From the NCBI RefSeq assembly GCF_000526795.1, contig NZ_JAGT01000001.1:3268501-3332500 (forward strand): a stretch of 64,000 nucleotides of DNA, written 5' to 3'. A program made the translations under genes and the position numbers. Each line of letters opens with the position of its first letter. The first letter of the stretch is position 1. The DNA comes from Ruminococcus flavefaciens AE3010. GTDB taxonomy: Bacteria > Bacillota > Clostridia > Oscillospirales > Ruminococcaceae. Below, one piece after another: positions 8,846-15,727 of the stretch. Under the pieces are notes generated by a model. It searched no databases, was not told the origin of the DNA, and saw nothing but the letters and a program-made list of their open reading frames with translations.

Positions 8846-8896
8846 GCGGGGAACCCCCGCGGGTGTCCACGTTGACGCTCGCAAGCTCGCTCACGT
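8846..8896 (+). repeat. Repeat copy A: GC hairpin plus CCACGTTG (inverted copy)
   Basis: On the plus strand a 6-bp hairpin (GCGGGG-AAC-CCCCGC) is followed after 6 bases by CCACGTTGACGCTCGC and a short inverted repeat. The same order occurs twice more (copies B and C), but on the minus strand. It lies in the 5' leader of the DUF2828 gene, so its complement would be in that mRNA. Confidence 0.55.
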
Positions 8897-8978
8897 CTTG
8901 TTTGCTCCAAAGTCTGCTTTCGCTTACGGAAAGTAAAATCAAACGGTAGTTTCAAGACAGCGTTTTTTACCATACGTT

Positions 8979-9201
8979 TCCGCAGGACAGGATTTGAACC
9001 TGTAATGACCAATTCCTTATGCTGTTGCTGACTTATTGCTTCTGAGTACTTTTCTGCTGTTGCAATGAGAGAAAGCAGACTAAGTCTTCAAATAATTGTT
9101 AGCGCGCGGAGCAAGCGTCAACGTGGCTTGCCAGCGCGGGCTCCGCGCCGCGGCTCTTTTTGTGTCACAGTGCTTACCTCCGTAGGGGCAGCCTCCTGCG
9201 T
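8979..9201 (-). ncRNA. Candidate 222-nt tRNA-like RNA with replaced anticodon arm
   Basis: On the minus strand the RNA starts ACGCAGG, followed by a 2-base linker and a D-arm-like segment (GCT...GGTAAGC). It ends with a perfect T-arm (ACAGG TTCAAAT CCTGT, 8987-9003) placed directly against CCTGCGG. ACGCAGG pairs with CCTGCGG in six of seven positions, in exact tRNA acceptor geometry. About 170 bases, including repeat B and two ACAGCA motifs, take the place of the anticodon arm. There is no anticodon loop and no encoded CCA, so it is not a translating tRNA. Bacterial Y RNAs (YrlA) are known to carry a tRNA-like module, which makes a Y-like partner of the adjacent Ro-type protein the best guess. 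The ends are inferred from pairing only. Confidence 0.55.
9104..9160 (-). repeat. Repeat copy B: GC hairpin plus CCACGTTG
   Basis: On the minus strand a GCGCGG-AGC-CCGCGC hairpin is followed by GCAAGC CACGTTGAC GCTTGC, a second 6-bp hairpin. TCCGCGCGC then follows, which can also pair back with the first strand. It lies inside the tRNA-like candidate and is a direct repeat of copy C. Confidence 0.6.
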
Positions 9202-9245
9202 TAAGACAATAATGCTGTCAGAGCCGATATTAAGATTTTGAATAC

Positions 9246-9306
9246 AAGACGCCGTATTACAATTTATCAATTCATAAAATTCCAAACGAATTGCTGTGTG
9301 CGTCTT
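9246..9306 (-). ncRNA. Hairpin unit IV of the ACAGCA array
   Basis: A 61-base unit closed by a perfect 7-bp stem (AAGACGC with GCGTCTT). ACAGCA starts two bases after the 5' strand and AATACG precedes the 3' strand. The interior folds into small hairpins (AATTC/GAATT and TTTAT/ATAAA). Unit III begins three bases away. Confidence 0.6.
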
Positions 9307-9309
9307 AAC

Positions 9310-9368
9310 AAGGTGCTTTTATGATACTACGTTAACAGCATAGTCATGAGTTCTGCTGTATGCACCTT
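9310..9368 (-). ncRNA. Hairpin unit III of the ACAGCA array
   Basis: A 59-base unit with a 7-bp closing stem AAGGTGC/GCACCTT. ACAGCA again lies two bases inside. The upper hairpin is ACTATG with CGTAGT, extended by ATGA/TCAT. The stem differs from its neighbours at paired positions, keeping complementarity. Confidence 0.6.
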
Positions 9369-9378
9369 AATGAAATGC

Positions 9379-9428
9379 AAGGCACTTTGTTATCGTGACA
9401 GGATAATGATGATTGCTGTTTGTGCCTT
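9379..9428 (-). ncRNA. Hairpin unit II of the ACAGCA array
   Basis: A 50-base unit with closing stem AAGGCAC/GTGCCTT. ACAGCA is two bases inside the stem, and the upper hairpin is TTATC-CTGTCAC-GATAA. Ten bases separate it from unit III. Confidence 0.6.
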
Positions 9429-9450
9429 TGATCAATAAAAATATAATATC

Positions 9451-9502
9451 AAGACACCGTATGAATAATCCATTTTCATTAAAAATCTGCTGTAAGTGTC
9501 TT
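9451..9502 (-). ncRNA. Hairpin unit I of the ACAGCA array
   Basis: A 52-base unit with closing stem AAGACAC/GTGTCTT. ACAGCA is two bases inside, CATACG precedes the 3' strand, and the upper hairpin is ATTTT-TAATG-AAAAT. A further ACAGCA lies 17 bases upstream (9510-9515) without a recognisable closing stem. Confidence 0.6.
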
Positions 9503-9546
9503 AAAAAAGTGCTGTAAGCGAAATGCAAGCTGCATTTTTGATGATA

Positions 9547-9598
9547 GTGAGCGAGTTTACGAGCCCCAACGTGGAAGGCGGCGCGGGCTCCGCGCTGT
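9547..9598 (-). repeat. Repeat copy C: GC hairpin plus CCACGTTG
   Basis: On the minus strand GCGCGG-AGC-CCGCGC is followed by CCGCCTT and CCACGTTGGGGCTCG. An alternative 6-bp pairing joins GAGCCC with GGGCTC. The order of elements matches copy B. It lies between the first tRNA-like element and the hairpin array. Confidence 0.55.
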
Positions 9599-9609
9599 CT
9601 TAAAACTCG

Positions 9610-9666
9610 TCGCCGTGGGAGTCGAACCCGTTCTGAACGAACTGCCAATATTGCTGGAGGCGGCGA
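9610..9666 (-). ncRNA. Compact tRNA-like element directly after rtcB
   Basis: The element begins only seven bases after the rtcB stop codon. A 6-bp stem (TCGCCG/CGGCGA) closes it. Inside are a D-arm-like stretch with TTGGCAG, a short GTTC-GTTCA-GAAC hairpin and a T-loop-like GGG TTCGACT CCC. The anticodon arm is absent and the T-stem has only three good pairs, so it is not a functional tRNA. Being almost joined to rtcB, it is probably part of the rtcB transcript and could mimic a ligase or maturation substrate. Confidence 0.45.
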
Positions 9667-9672
9667 AATAAA

Positions 9673-10908
9673 TTAACCCTTTACTACTCCGACGGTGAAG
9701 AGCTTCTTCACAGGCTCTGTAAGATCCTGCTGATTAGCCATTACATCGTTGATGTCCTTGTATGCAAAGCGAGCTTCCTCAGCTACATCATTCTTATTGT
9801 TCTTGGCAAGAACTACATTCTTTTCCTTCAGGTCTACCATTACGGACTCTACGGAGAATGTGTCCTTTGCTGCGGTTCTTGAGTAAGCTCTGCCTGCGCC
9901 GTGAGAAGATGACATGAAGCTGTCGGGATCGCCCTTGCCGCGTACTATGTAGCTGTAGGAGCCCATAGCGCCCGGGATAATGCCCATTTCACCCTCGCCT
10001 GCACGGATAGCACCCTTTCTGTGTACCCATACATTCTTGCCAAAGTGATTTTCAAGGGCTGCATAGTTGTGGTGGCAGTTTATCTCATCCGAGAATACAG
10101 GAGCTATGCCTGTGTGCTTCTCAATGTGCTTTGTGAATATATCCTTTATCTTGCCGAGCATGATAGCACGGTTCTCATAGGCGAAATCCATACAGAGCTG
10201 CATCCACGCAAGATAGCGCTTGCCCTCGTCTGTATCCACAGGCAGGAACGGTAAATTCCATTCATTGGGCACCTGTGAGAACCACTTGTCGTTGAGCCCG
10301 TGAGCTATCTTATTGAAGTACTGTCCCACGATATTGCCGAAGTGACGGCTGCCCGAATGGAGCATGATACCGCACATTCCGTCATCGTCCTGCTGGAGCT
10401 CGATGAAGTGGTTTCCGCCGCCGAGAGTACCTGCCTGAAAGTAGCCCTCCTCTATCTGAGGGATAAGCTCCTTGTCAGCCTCGTACTGTCCCATTTCAGC
10501 CTTTGCACGGTCGAGTACCTCAGATGCCTGAGCTGTCTTGTAATGCGCGAAGCCTGTGGGGATATTTCTCAGGATATCGCCGCAGATAGTCTGCACAAGG
10601 TTGCCGCTGCCTGTTACTGTTTCACGGAGAAGCGATACGGGGATATCGGTCTGGACATAAGCCATGCCGCAGCCTATATCAACTCCTACCGCATTTGGGA
10701 TAACAACGTCCTCGCAGGCGATGACTCCGCCTATGGGCATACCCTTTCCTGCATGAGTATCGGGCATTAGTGCTATCCACTTGTGTGCGAATGGTAACTT
10801 CGCAAGGTGCTCCGCCTGTTCGATACACTTCTCGCCGACAGCTTCCATATCTGTCTGCCATATCTTTATGGGGAGCATATTTTCGTTCTTGTTGTAATGT
10901 ACGAACAT
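9673..10908 (-). CDS. rtcB: RNA-splicing ligase RtcB
   Basis: A 411-residue GTP- and metal-dependent ligase that joins RNA 2',3'-cyclic phosphate or 3'-phosphate ends to 5'-hydroxyl ends. Conserved blocks are present: MPDTHAGKGMPIGGV, AVGVDIGCGMAY with the metal-binding cysteine, GGGNHFIEL, HSGSRHFG, and SSHGAGRAYSR with the histidine that carries GMP. The length fits the shorter bacterial type. The preferred ATG at 10908 (MFVHYNKN) follows a purine-rich GAGAAGTGAAG. An upstream in-frame start would overlap the promoter and add 31 unlikely residues. No RtcA cyclase and no archease lie next to it. Regulation is probably by the divergent WYL pair. Confidence 0.95.
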   Translation of the reverse strand: MFVHYNKNENMLPIKIWQTDMEAVGEKCIEQAEHLAKLPFAHKWIALMPDTHAGKGMPIGGVIACEDVVIPNAVGVDIGCGMAYVQTDIPVSLLRETVTGSGNLVQTICGDILRNIPTGFAHYKTAQASEVLDRAKAEMGQYEADKELIPQIEEGYFQAGTLGGGNHFIELQQDDDGMCGIMLHSGSRHFGNIVGQYFNKIAHGLNDKWFSQVPNEWNLPFLPVDTDEGKRYLAWMQLCMDFAYENRAIMLGKIKDIFTKHIEKHTGIAPVFSDEINCHHNYAALENHFGKNVWVHRKGAIRAGEGEMGIIPGAMGSYSYIVRGKGDPDSFMSSSHGAGRAYSRTAAKDTFSVESVMVDLKEKNVVLAKNNKNDVAEEARFAYKDINDVMANQQDLTEPVKKLFTVGVVKG

Positions 10909-10941
10909 TTTCTTCACTTCTCTTTCCTTTAGCTTGACTTT

Positions 10942-10970
10942 AGTATACCACAGGAATTGGAAATAATCAT
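10942..10970 (-). promoter_or_regulatory. Probable promoter of rtcB
   Basis: On the minus strand TATACT (10942-10947) is preceded at 17 bp by a poor -35 (ATGATT, 10965-10970). A good -10 with a weak -35 is what an activator-dependent promoter looks like. This fits control by the adjacent WYL regulators, though that is inference. Confidence 0.5.
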
Positions 10971-11001
10971 ATAAAAAAATCTGCGCACACTCCTTCGTCA
11001 C

Positions 11002-11030
11002 TTGAAAATGACATATTTTTCTGTTAATAT
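11002..11030 (+). promoter_or_regulatory. Promoter of the WYL regulator pair
   Basis: TTGAAA (11002-11007), 17 bp, TAATAT (11025-11030), 28 bp before the ATG at 11058. It is divergent from the rtcB promoter, with about 30 bp between the two -35 boxes. Confidence 0.65.
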
Positions 11031-11057
11031 ATAAATAAGGAAAGGGGAGTGGCTCAA

Positions 11058-12320
11058 ATGGCAGGTTTTTCGGAGCTTATAAAGAATTTCGATAAAACAA
11101 GAGAATATGTTCGTGATTTCTTCATTTACGGCTGCAAGGTCAGAAGCGATTTCGACAAAAAGAGCGTCCGCACCTACGACGACGAGAAGAGGCGTGTAGA
11201 GAGCTGGATGCAGGACTATATGCGCTATGATGATTCTGCAAAGGGACGTCATGTATCCATTTCCGTTGACAGCGGTCATATTTCCGAAAATCCGCTGTAT
11301 AACGCATATTACTCCAAGAGCTTCACCGATAACGATATAAAGCTGCATTTTCTTCTTATTGATATATTGCAGGACGGCAGGAGCCGCACTCTCAGGGAGC
11401 TGACCGATACTCTGAACAGCGAATACGAGCAGCTGTTTGATGACCAGACTGTGAGAAACAAGCTAAAGGAATATACCGATGAGGGGATAGTTGCAGCCGA
11501 AAAGCAGGGCAAGACCATGTATTACTCCCTTGCCGCTTTATGTGCAGATGATCTCATAAAGATGTACAGGGGACTTGATGACGCTTTGAAGTTCTTTTCG
11601 GAAGCTCCCGATCTGGGAGTTATCGGCAACAGCATAATGAAAGCTGTCGGCATCAAAAATGACCTGTTCCACATAAAGCATAATTACATGATACACTCCC
11701 TTGAGGACATACTCGTCCCCGATATACTGGCGGCTATCGATGATAAGTGCAGTATCACTGTGAAGAAATTCTCATGGAAGAAAGACGACGAGTTTTCCGA
11801 AGAGGAGATAATCCCCATGCAGATACTCGTTTCCGTGCAGACGGGCAGGCGCTATATAGCGGCATATGTGCCGAGACGGCGCAGGTTCGTCACTTTCAGG
11901 CTTGACAGGATAAAACAGATAAAGAGGGAGTCCGTCTGCGCTGACTATGACAGGCTCAGAGAGCGCTATGACGTGAATATACAGCGCTGCTTCGGAGTTT
12001 CATTCGGAGACCGTCATGAAGTGGGCGCAGTAAGCGCCATTAAGATAACCTTTACTGTTGACGAGAGGAACGAAAGCTTCATCATAGACCGTTTAGAGCG
12101 TGAGAAGCGCTGTGCCGTTCTTGAAAAGACAGGGGAGGGGCTCTATACTCTGACTGCCGATGTATTTGACCCCAACGAGCTGATGCACTGGGCAAAGACC
12201 TTTATCGGGCGGATAGTTTCCATAGAGGGCGGAACAGAGAAGATACGCAGGCGTTTCTACAGCGATATCCGCAGAATGTACCGAATGTACGGAGGTATTG
12301 AAGATGAACATATTCAGTGA
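11058..12320 (+). CDS. WYL-domain transcriptional regulator, first of pair
   Basis: A 420-residue regulator. A winged-helix segment lies at about residues 95-165 (LRELTDTLNSEY, FDDQTVRNKLKEYTDEGIV). The WYL core follows with RRYIAAYVPRRRRF and FRLDRIKQIK, at about residues 270-300, and then the WCX tail. WYL domains are ligand sensors, proposed or shown to bind nucleic acids in several defence and repair systems. It overlaps the second WYL gene by 17 bases and starts divergently from rtcB. ATG 11058 lies 8 bases after AAAGGGGAG. A GTG at 11049 overlaps that site and is less likely. Confidence 0.82.
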   Translation: MAGFSELIKNFDKTREYVRDFFIYGCKVRSDFDKKSVRTYDDEKRRVESWMQDYMRYDDSAKGRHVSISVDSGHISENPLYNAYYSKSFTDNDIKLHFLLIDILQDGRSRTLRELTDTLNSEYEQLFDDQTVRNKLKEYTDEGIVAAEKQGKTMYYSLAALCADDLIKMYRGLDDALKFFSEAPDLGVIGNSIMKAVGIKNDLFHIKHNYMIHSLEDILVPDILAAIDDKCSITVKKFSWKKDDEFSEEEIIPMQILVSVQTGRRYIAAYVPRRRRFVTFRLDRIKQIKRESVCADYDRLRERYDVNIQRCFGVSFGDRHEVGAVSAIKITFTVDERNESFIIDRLEREKRCAVLEKTGEGLYTLTADVFDPNELMHWAKTFIGRIVSIEGGTEKIRRRFYSDIRRMYRMYGGIEDEHIQ

Positions 12321-13290
12321 GATATATGGCACATATTTCCGTATAGCTGCGAGGCTTCTTGAAAATGAGGTCACGGACGAAAAGACAGTCCGTGAAATTG
12401 TAATGCGTGATGGCTTCCGCGATTCTGTGCTGTTCCTGCCTCAGAAGCTCATACCCAGCGGAGAGGACTGTGGACTATTCAGACGGGGCGTCGATAATAT
12501 GCTCAGGCGCATAACAAAAAAATCACCTGTGAAGGTGCTGACAAAGCTGCAAAAAATGTGGCTGAAAGCCAAGCTCTCCGACCCGAGGATAAGGCTTTTC
12601 CTTGAGGACGATGTCATAGAGGGCTTAATGGAGGAGCTTGCAGATGTAAAGCCCCTGTACCGTCATGAGCATTTCAGGCTCACGGACAGACATGCAGACC
12701 ATGACGACTATTCCGACGAGAAATATATCGCAATTTTCCGTACAGCTCTTGACGCTGTGAAGAAGCGTAAAATAGTGGATATATCTTTCACATCAGCTCA
12801 CGGAAAGCATGTCAGCGGCAGGTTTGTAATGCTTAAAATTGAGTTTTCGCCCAAGAACGGAAAGTTCCGAGCGTACTGCTATCGGCTCGGCAATGATAAG
12901 ATAAAGAACAGCGGTCTTATAAATATCGGCAGGATAGATACGATAACCGATACGGGGCGAGTGTTCCGTACTCCTGTGTCTATGGACGATTATTTCAGCA
13001 GCCGAAAGTGCAGCACTCCTGCGGTCATAAGGGTGACTAACGAGAGAAACGGCGTGGAGCGCTTCATGCTGGAATTTGCTCCCTACGAGAAGCATACTGT
13101 CCGCGACCTTGAAACAGGGCAATATACCGTTGAGCTTTGGTACGACGAACAGGACGAGACAGAGGTGCTCATAATGCTGCTCAGCTTCGGACCTGTCATA
13201 GAGATACTCGGTCCCGAGAAGCTGCGTGAGCAGGCGAAAGAACGCTTGATGCGGCAGTATGAACTGCTTTGGAAAAACGAACAAGGTTAA
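12304..13290 (+). CDS. WYL-domain transcriptional regulator, second of pair
   Basis: A 328-residue protein with the same general plan. The N-terminal half has no clear recognition helix. The WYL-type barrel lies around residues 140-215 (KKRKIVDISFTSAHG, then FRAYCYRLG), and a WCX-like C-terminus ends in a conserved FGPVIEILGPEKLREQ. ATG 12304 is 8 bases after GGAGG (12291-12295), and the gene begins inside the end of the first WYL gene, so the two are translationally coupled. Paired WYL proteins often act as heteromers. Its most likely target is the rtcB promoter. Confidence 0.78.
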   Translation: MNIFSEIYGTYFRIAARLLENEVTDEKTVREIVMRDGFRDSVLFLPQKLIPSGEDCGLFRRGVDNMLRRITKKSPVKVLTKLQKMWLKAKLSDPRIRLFLEDDVIEGLMEELADVKPLYRHEHFRLTDRHADHDDYSDEKYIAIFRTALDAVKKRKIVDISFTSAHGKHVSGRFVMLKIEFSPKNGKFRAYCYRLGNDKIKNSGLINIGRIDTITDTGRVFRTPVSMDDYFSSRKCSTPAVIRVTNERNGVERFMLEFAPYEKHTVRDLETGQYTVELWYDEQDETEVLIMLLSFGPVIEILGPEKLREQAKERLMRQYELLWKNEQG

Positions 13291-13295
13291 ACAAA

Positions 13296-13322
13296 AATGC
13301 CGCAGCACAAGTCTGCGGCATT
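13296..13322. terminator. Terminator shared by WYL and htrA genes
   Basis: A 10-bp stem (AATGCCGCAG with CTGCGGCATT) has a 7-base loop. On the minus strand it is followed by TTTTTGTTT, so it is strongest for the htrA-like gene. On the plus strand the tail is ATATAT. Confidence 0.8.
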
Positions 13323-13347
13323 ATATATAGAGAGGGGTGAGGTAAAC

Positions 13348-14697
13348 TTAATTCTGTGGGGCTGCAGCCTCGTCAAGTGTTACTGTGACCTTGTCTTCTG
13401 CGCCGTTTCTGACATAGGTGAGCTCGATAGTCTCGCCAGCCTTATGCTCATTCTTCTTAGCGGTAAGCTCTTCAAATGAGGCAACGTCCTCGTCATTGAT
13501 CTTGGTAATGATATCGCCCGCCTGTAAGCCTGCTTTTTCAGCTGCGCTGTCTTCTGCTACTGCTGTAACGTATACGCCCACAGGGATATCATACATTCTT
13601 GAGATATTCTCGGTAATATCCTGACAGCTGATACCCAGCTGCGGCTTGCCTGTTACGTAGCCGTATTCCATTATATCCTCAACTATCCTTGACGCTTCGT
13701 TTGAAGGGATAGCAAAGCCGATTCCCTCAATGCTTGCCTCGGAATATGATGCTGACATCTTTGAGGAGTTGATACCTATCACCTGACCGTACTTGTTGAT
13801 GAGAGGTCCGCCTGAGTTGCCTGAGTTTATGGCTGCGTCAGTCTGGATAAGAGTCATTGACTTTTCGTTTATGGTGATCTGGCGGTTAAGTCCCGATACG
13901 ATACCGCTTGTTACAGTGTTCATAAGGTCGAAACCGAGAGGATTGCCTATTGCGATAACGTTCTGACCGAGGCTGAGCTCATCGCTGTTGCCGAATTCGG
14001 CTGCAACAAGATCCTTGGCGTTTATTTTAAGTACTGCAAGGTCATAGTCTGTGTCATATCCGATGACCTCTGCATCATAGCGGTCCTCTTCATTTACGAT
14101 GACTGATATGTTGTTTGCCAGACCTGCATTATACTCTGTATCATAGATAACATGGGCATTTGTTACTATATAGCCGTCAGTTGTTATGACAACGCCTGTG
14201 CCTGTAGCAGTTGCCGAAGAGGTCTGAGGCTGCTGAGCCTGACCGAATCCGCCGAAGTTAAAGTAACCGCCGCCGCTGCTCTGTGAGGTCATTGTGAATG
14301 TGGACTCGATACCGACAACTGAGGGGAGCACCTTTTCAACTACTTCCTCTGTGGTAAGCTCGCCGCTGTTAGAGTCTGCGGGAGCGATATAGCTCACGTT
14401 CTTGGCTGTAACAGAAGTTTCGGAAGCTGTTTCAGCTGATTCTGATGTATCGATATCAACTGTTGATATGCCGTTGTCTGTTCCGAATTCGTAATGGTAG
14501 ATACCGATTGAACCTCCTGATACAAGGACCATTGCCATGATCGACGCTGCTATCTTAGCACTCATGCGTCTTTTTATTTTATTGGACACATTGCTGTCTG
14601 TTGAAAAACAGGTGTATTCACTGTACTTGTTATCCGTGCCGTTTGTCTCATTGTTTTCGTTTCTGCCGTTTACTGTGTATTTGTACTCGTTTCTCAT
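13348..14697 (-). CDS. HtrA/DegP-type trypsin-like serine protease with PDZ domain
   Basis: A 449-residue membrane-anchored protease for surface or extracytoplasmic protein quality control. It has a polar cytoplasmic N-terminus, one transmembrane segment (about residues 45-65), a Ser/Thr-rich linker and the S1C catalytic domain with H in TNAHVIYD, D in DYDLAVLKI and S in GNSGGPL. One PDZ domain follows (GVYVTAVAEDSAAEKAGL onward). ATG 14697 and a GTG at 14706 are both possible starts. The GTG is only three bases from AAAGGA, so the ATG is preferred, although its spacing is a little long. Confidence 0.9.
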   Translation of the reverse strand: MRNEYKYTVNGRNENNETNGTDNKYSEYTCFSTDSNVSNKIKRRMSAKIAASIMAMVLVSGGSIGIYHYEFGTDNGISTVDIDTSESAETASETSVTAKNVSYIAPADSNSGELTTEEVVEKVLPSVVGIESTFTMTSQSSGGGYFNFGGFGQAQQPQTSSATATGTGVVITTDGYIVTNAHVIYDTEYNAGLANNISVIVNEEDRYDAEVIGYDTDYDLAVLKINAKDLVAAEFGNSDELSLGQNVIAIGNPLGFDLMNTVTSGIVSGLNRQITINEKSMTLIQTDAAINSGNSGGPLINKYGQVIGINSSKMSASYSEASIEGIGFAIPSNEASRIVEDIMEYGYVTGKPQLGISCQDITENISRMYDIPVGVYVTAVAEDSAAEKAGLQAGDIITKINDEDVASFEELTAKKNEHKAGETIELTYVRNGAEDKVTVTLDEAAAPQN

Positions 14698-14986
14698 AAT
14701 ATTCACTATTCCTTTCGGGATGTTTATTTTCGCTTTCTTTCGGGAGCCTTTCCCGCTGCTGTGATTATATTATATTTCCTCTGTGTGAAATAAATATGCA
14801 GTTAATATAGAATATTATGGGAATTTAAGTGTTGCTTTTTTCACATTCATAAAAGCTTTGTGAATAAATGATGTGGTCTTGCAAGTGCTTTCTTCACAGT
14901 TCAAACACTTTTGAAGAAAACGAAAACTATACACAGTAAACTATCTTATAATAATACGGCATCAAACCATTGGTTTTTCTTAACTT

Positions 14987-15727
14987 TTACAGTGACTTCA
15001 TCATAATATACGCAAGATTCTGCTTTCCTCTGTCGCCGCGCCTGTAGGAATAATATTCCTTATGGCAGCAGGTGCAGCAGTTAATAGCAGTTATGTTTTG
15101 GGAGCTTATTCCCTCTGCTGCCGCTTTCAGGCGTATAGCCGACCGCAGGCTGAGATGCAGACTTTCACCTTGCAGCTCAAATATGCTTTCAAGCTCCTTT
15201 GGAGCAAAGGCTTTGGCGTACTCAGCACGGACTTCCTCGCCGACTTCATAGCAGTCCGCGCAGATATGCGGACCTATCGTTACCTGTATTTCGGACGGTA
15301 CTGCCCCAAGCTCTTTCATACGCTCTATTGCGTTATGTAGGAGAACTCCTGCCGCAGACTTCCGACCGCAGTGAAGAAGTCCCGCGACCTCCGCCCTGTT
15401 ATCAATAAGATATACAGGTACGCAGTCGGCAGCGATAATGCTCAGGACAATGCCTTTTTCAGCAGTGACAAGTCCGTCAACCTTTTTGAAGTCGCTGTCC
15501 TTTATAACTCCCGAGCCGACCTGTTCCGAGGTGACTGTTTCCACCCTGTCACCGCCTGCCTGATATGGACGGAGAAAGCGTGACAGCTGTATCCCAAGCT
15601 TTTCGCTCAGGCGCACGTAGTCGCTTGTGGGCGGATCAAGAGGCGCGTTTCTCGACCATATGCCTTCATTGCCTGAGGTGAAGCCTGCGAGCGTGAAGCC
15701 GTTGTCAATTATCACTGTTTCCGTCAT
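14987..15727 (-). CDS. LACC1/YfiH-type multicopper-fold purine nucleoside phosphorylase/oxidase
   Basis: A 246-residue member of the YfiH (former DUF152) family. Members have been shown to act on purine nucleosides, and some as polyphenol oxidases. Diagnostic pieces are DGLVT, IIAADCVPVYL, LLHCGR, GPHICADCYEV and the closing CCTCCHKEYYSYRR, whose His and Cys residues bind zinc. The ATG overlaps the stop of the upstream phosphatase gene (ATGA), giving a coupled pair. Confidence 0.88.
   Translation of the reverse strand: MTETVIIDNGFTLAGFTSGNEGIWSRNAPLDPPTSDYVRLSEKLGIQLSRFLRPYQAGGDRVETVTSEQVGSGVIKDSDFKKVDGLVTAEKGIVLSIIAADCVPVYLIDNRAEVAGLLHCGRKSAAGVLLHNAIERMKELGAVPSEIQVTIGPHICADCYEVGEEVRAEYAKAFAPKELESIFELQGESLHLSLRSAIRLKAAAEGISSQNITAINCCTCCHKEYYSYRRGDRGKQNLAYIMMKSL

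Noticed and set aside
8812..9012. Minus-strand 66-codon ORF with GSNPVL
   Set aside because: GSNPV is the usual artefact of translating a tRNA T-loop. It runs through the tRNA-like 3' end and into the DUF2828 start.
8979..9060. A normal tRNA gene on the minus strand
   Set aside because: The T-arm is perfect, but there is no anticodon stem-loop at the right distance, and the matching acceptor strand lies 200 bases away.
9246..9502. CRISPR array
   Set aside because: Units repeat only a six-base motif and a paired stem whose bases vary. There are no constant repeats of 24-37 bases, and no cas genes are nearby.
9521..9537. Plus-strand terminator (AAATGCA-AGC-TGCATTT then TTG)
   Set aside because: The stem is good but no plus-strand gene reaches it. 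It may just be one more hairpin of the RNA region.
9367..9648. Minus-strand 93-codon ORF across the array
   Set aside because: It begins in the tRNA-like element (MAVRSERVRLPRRR is the typical translation of a tRNA T-arm region), and its stop codon lies among the hairpins. No ribosome-binding site.
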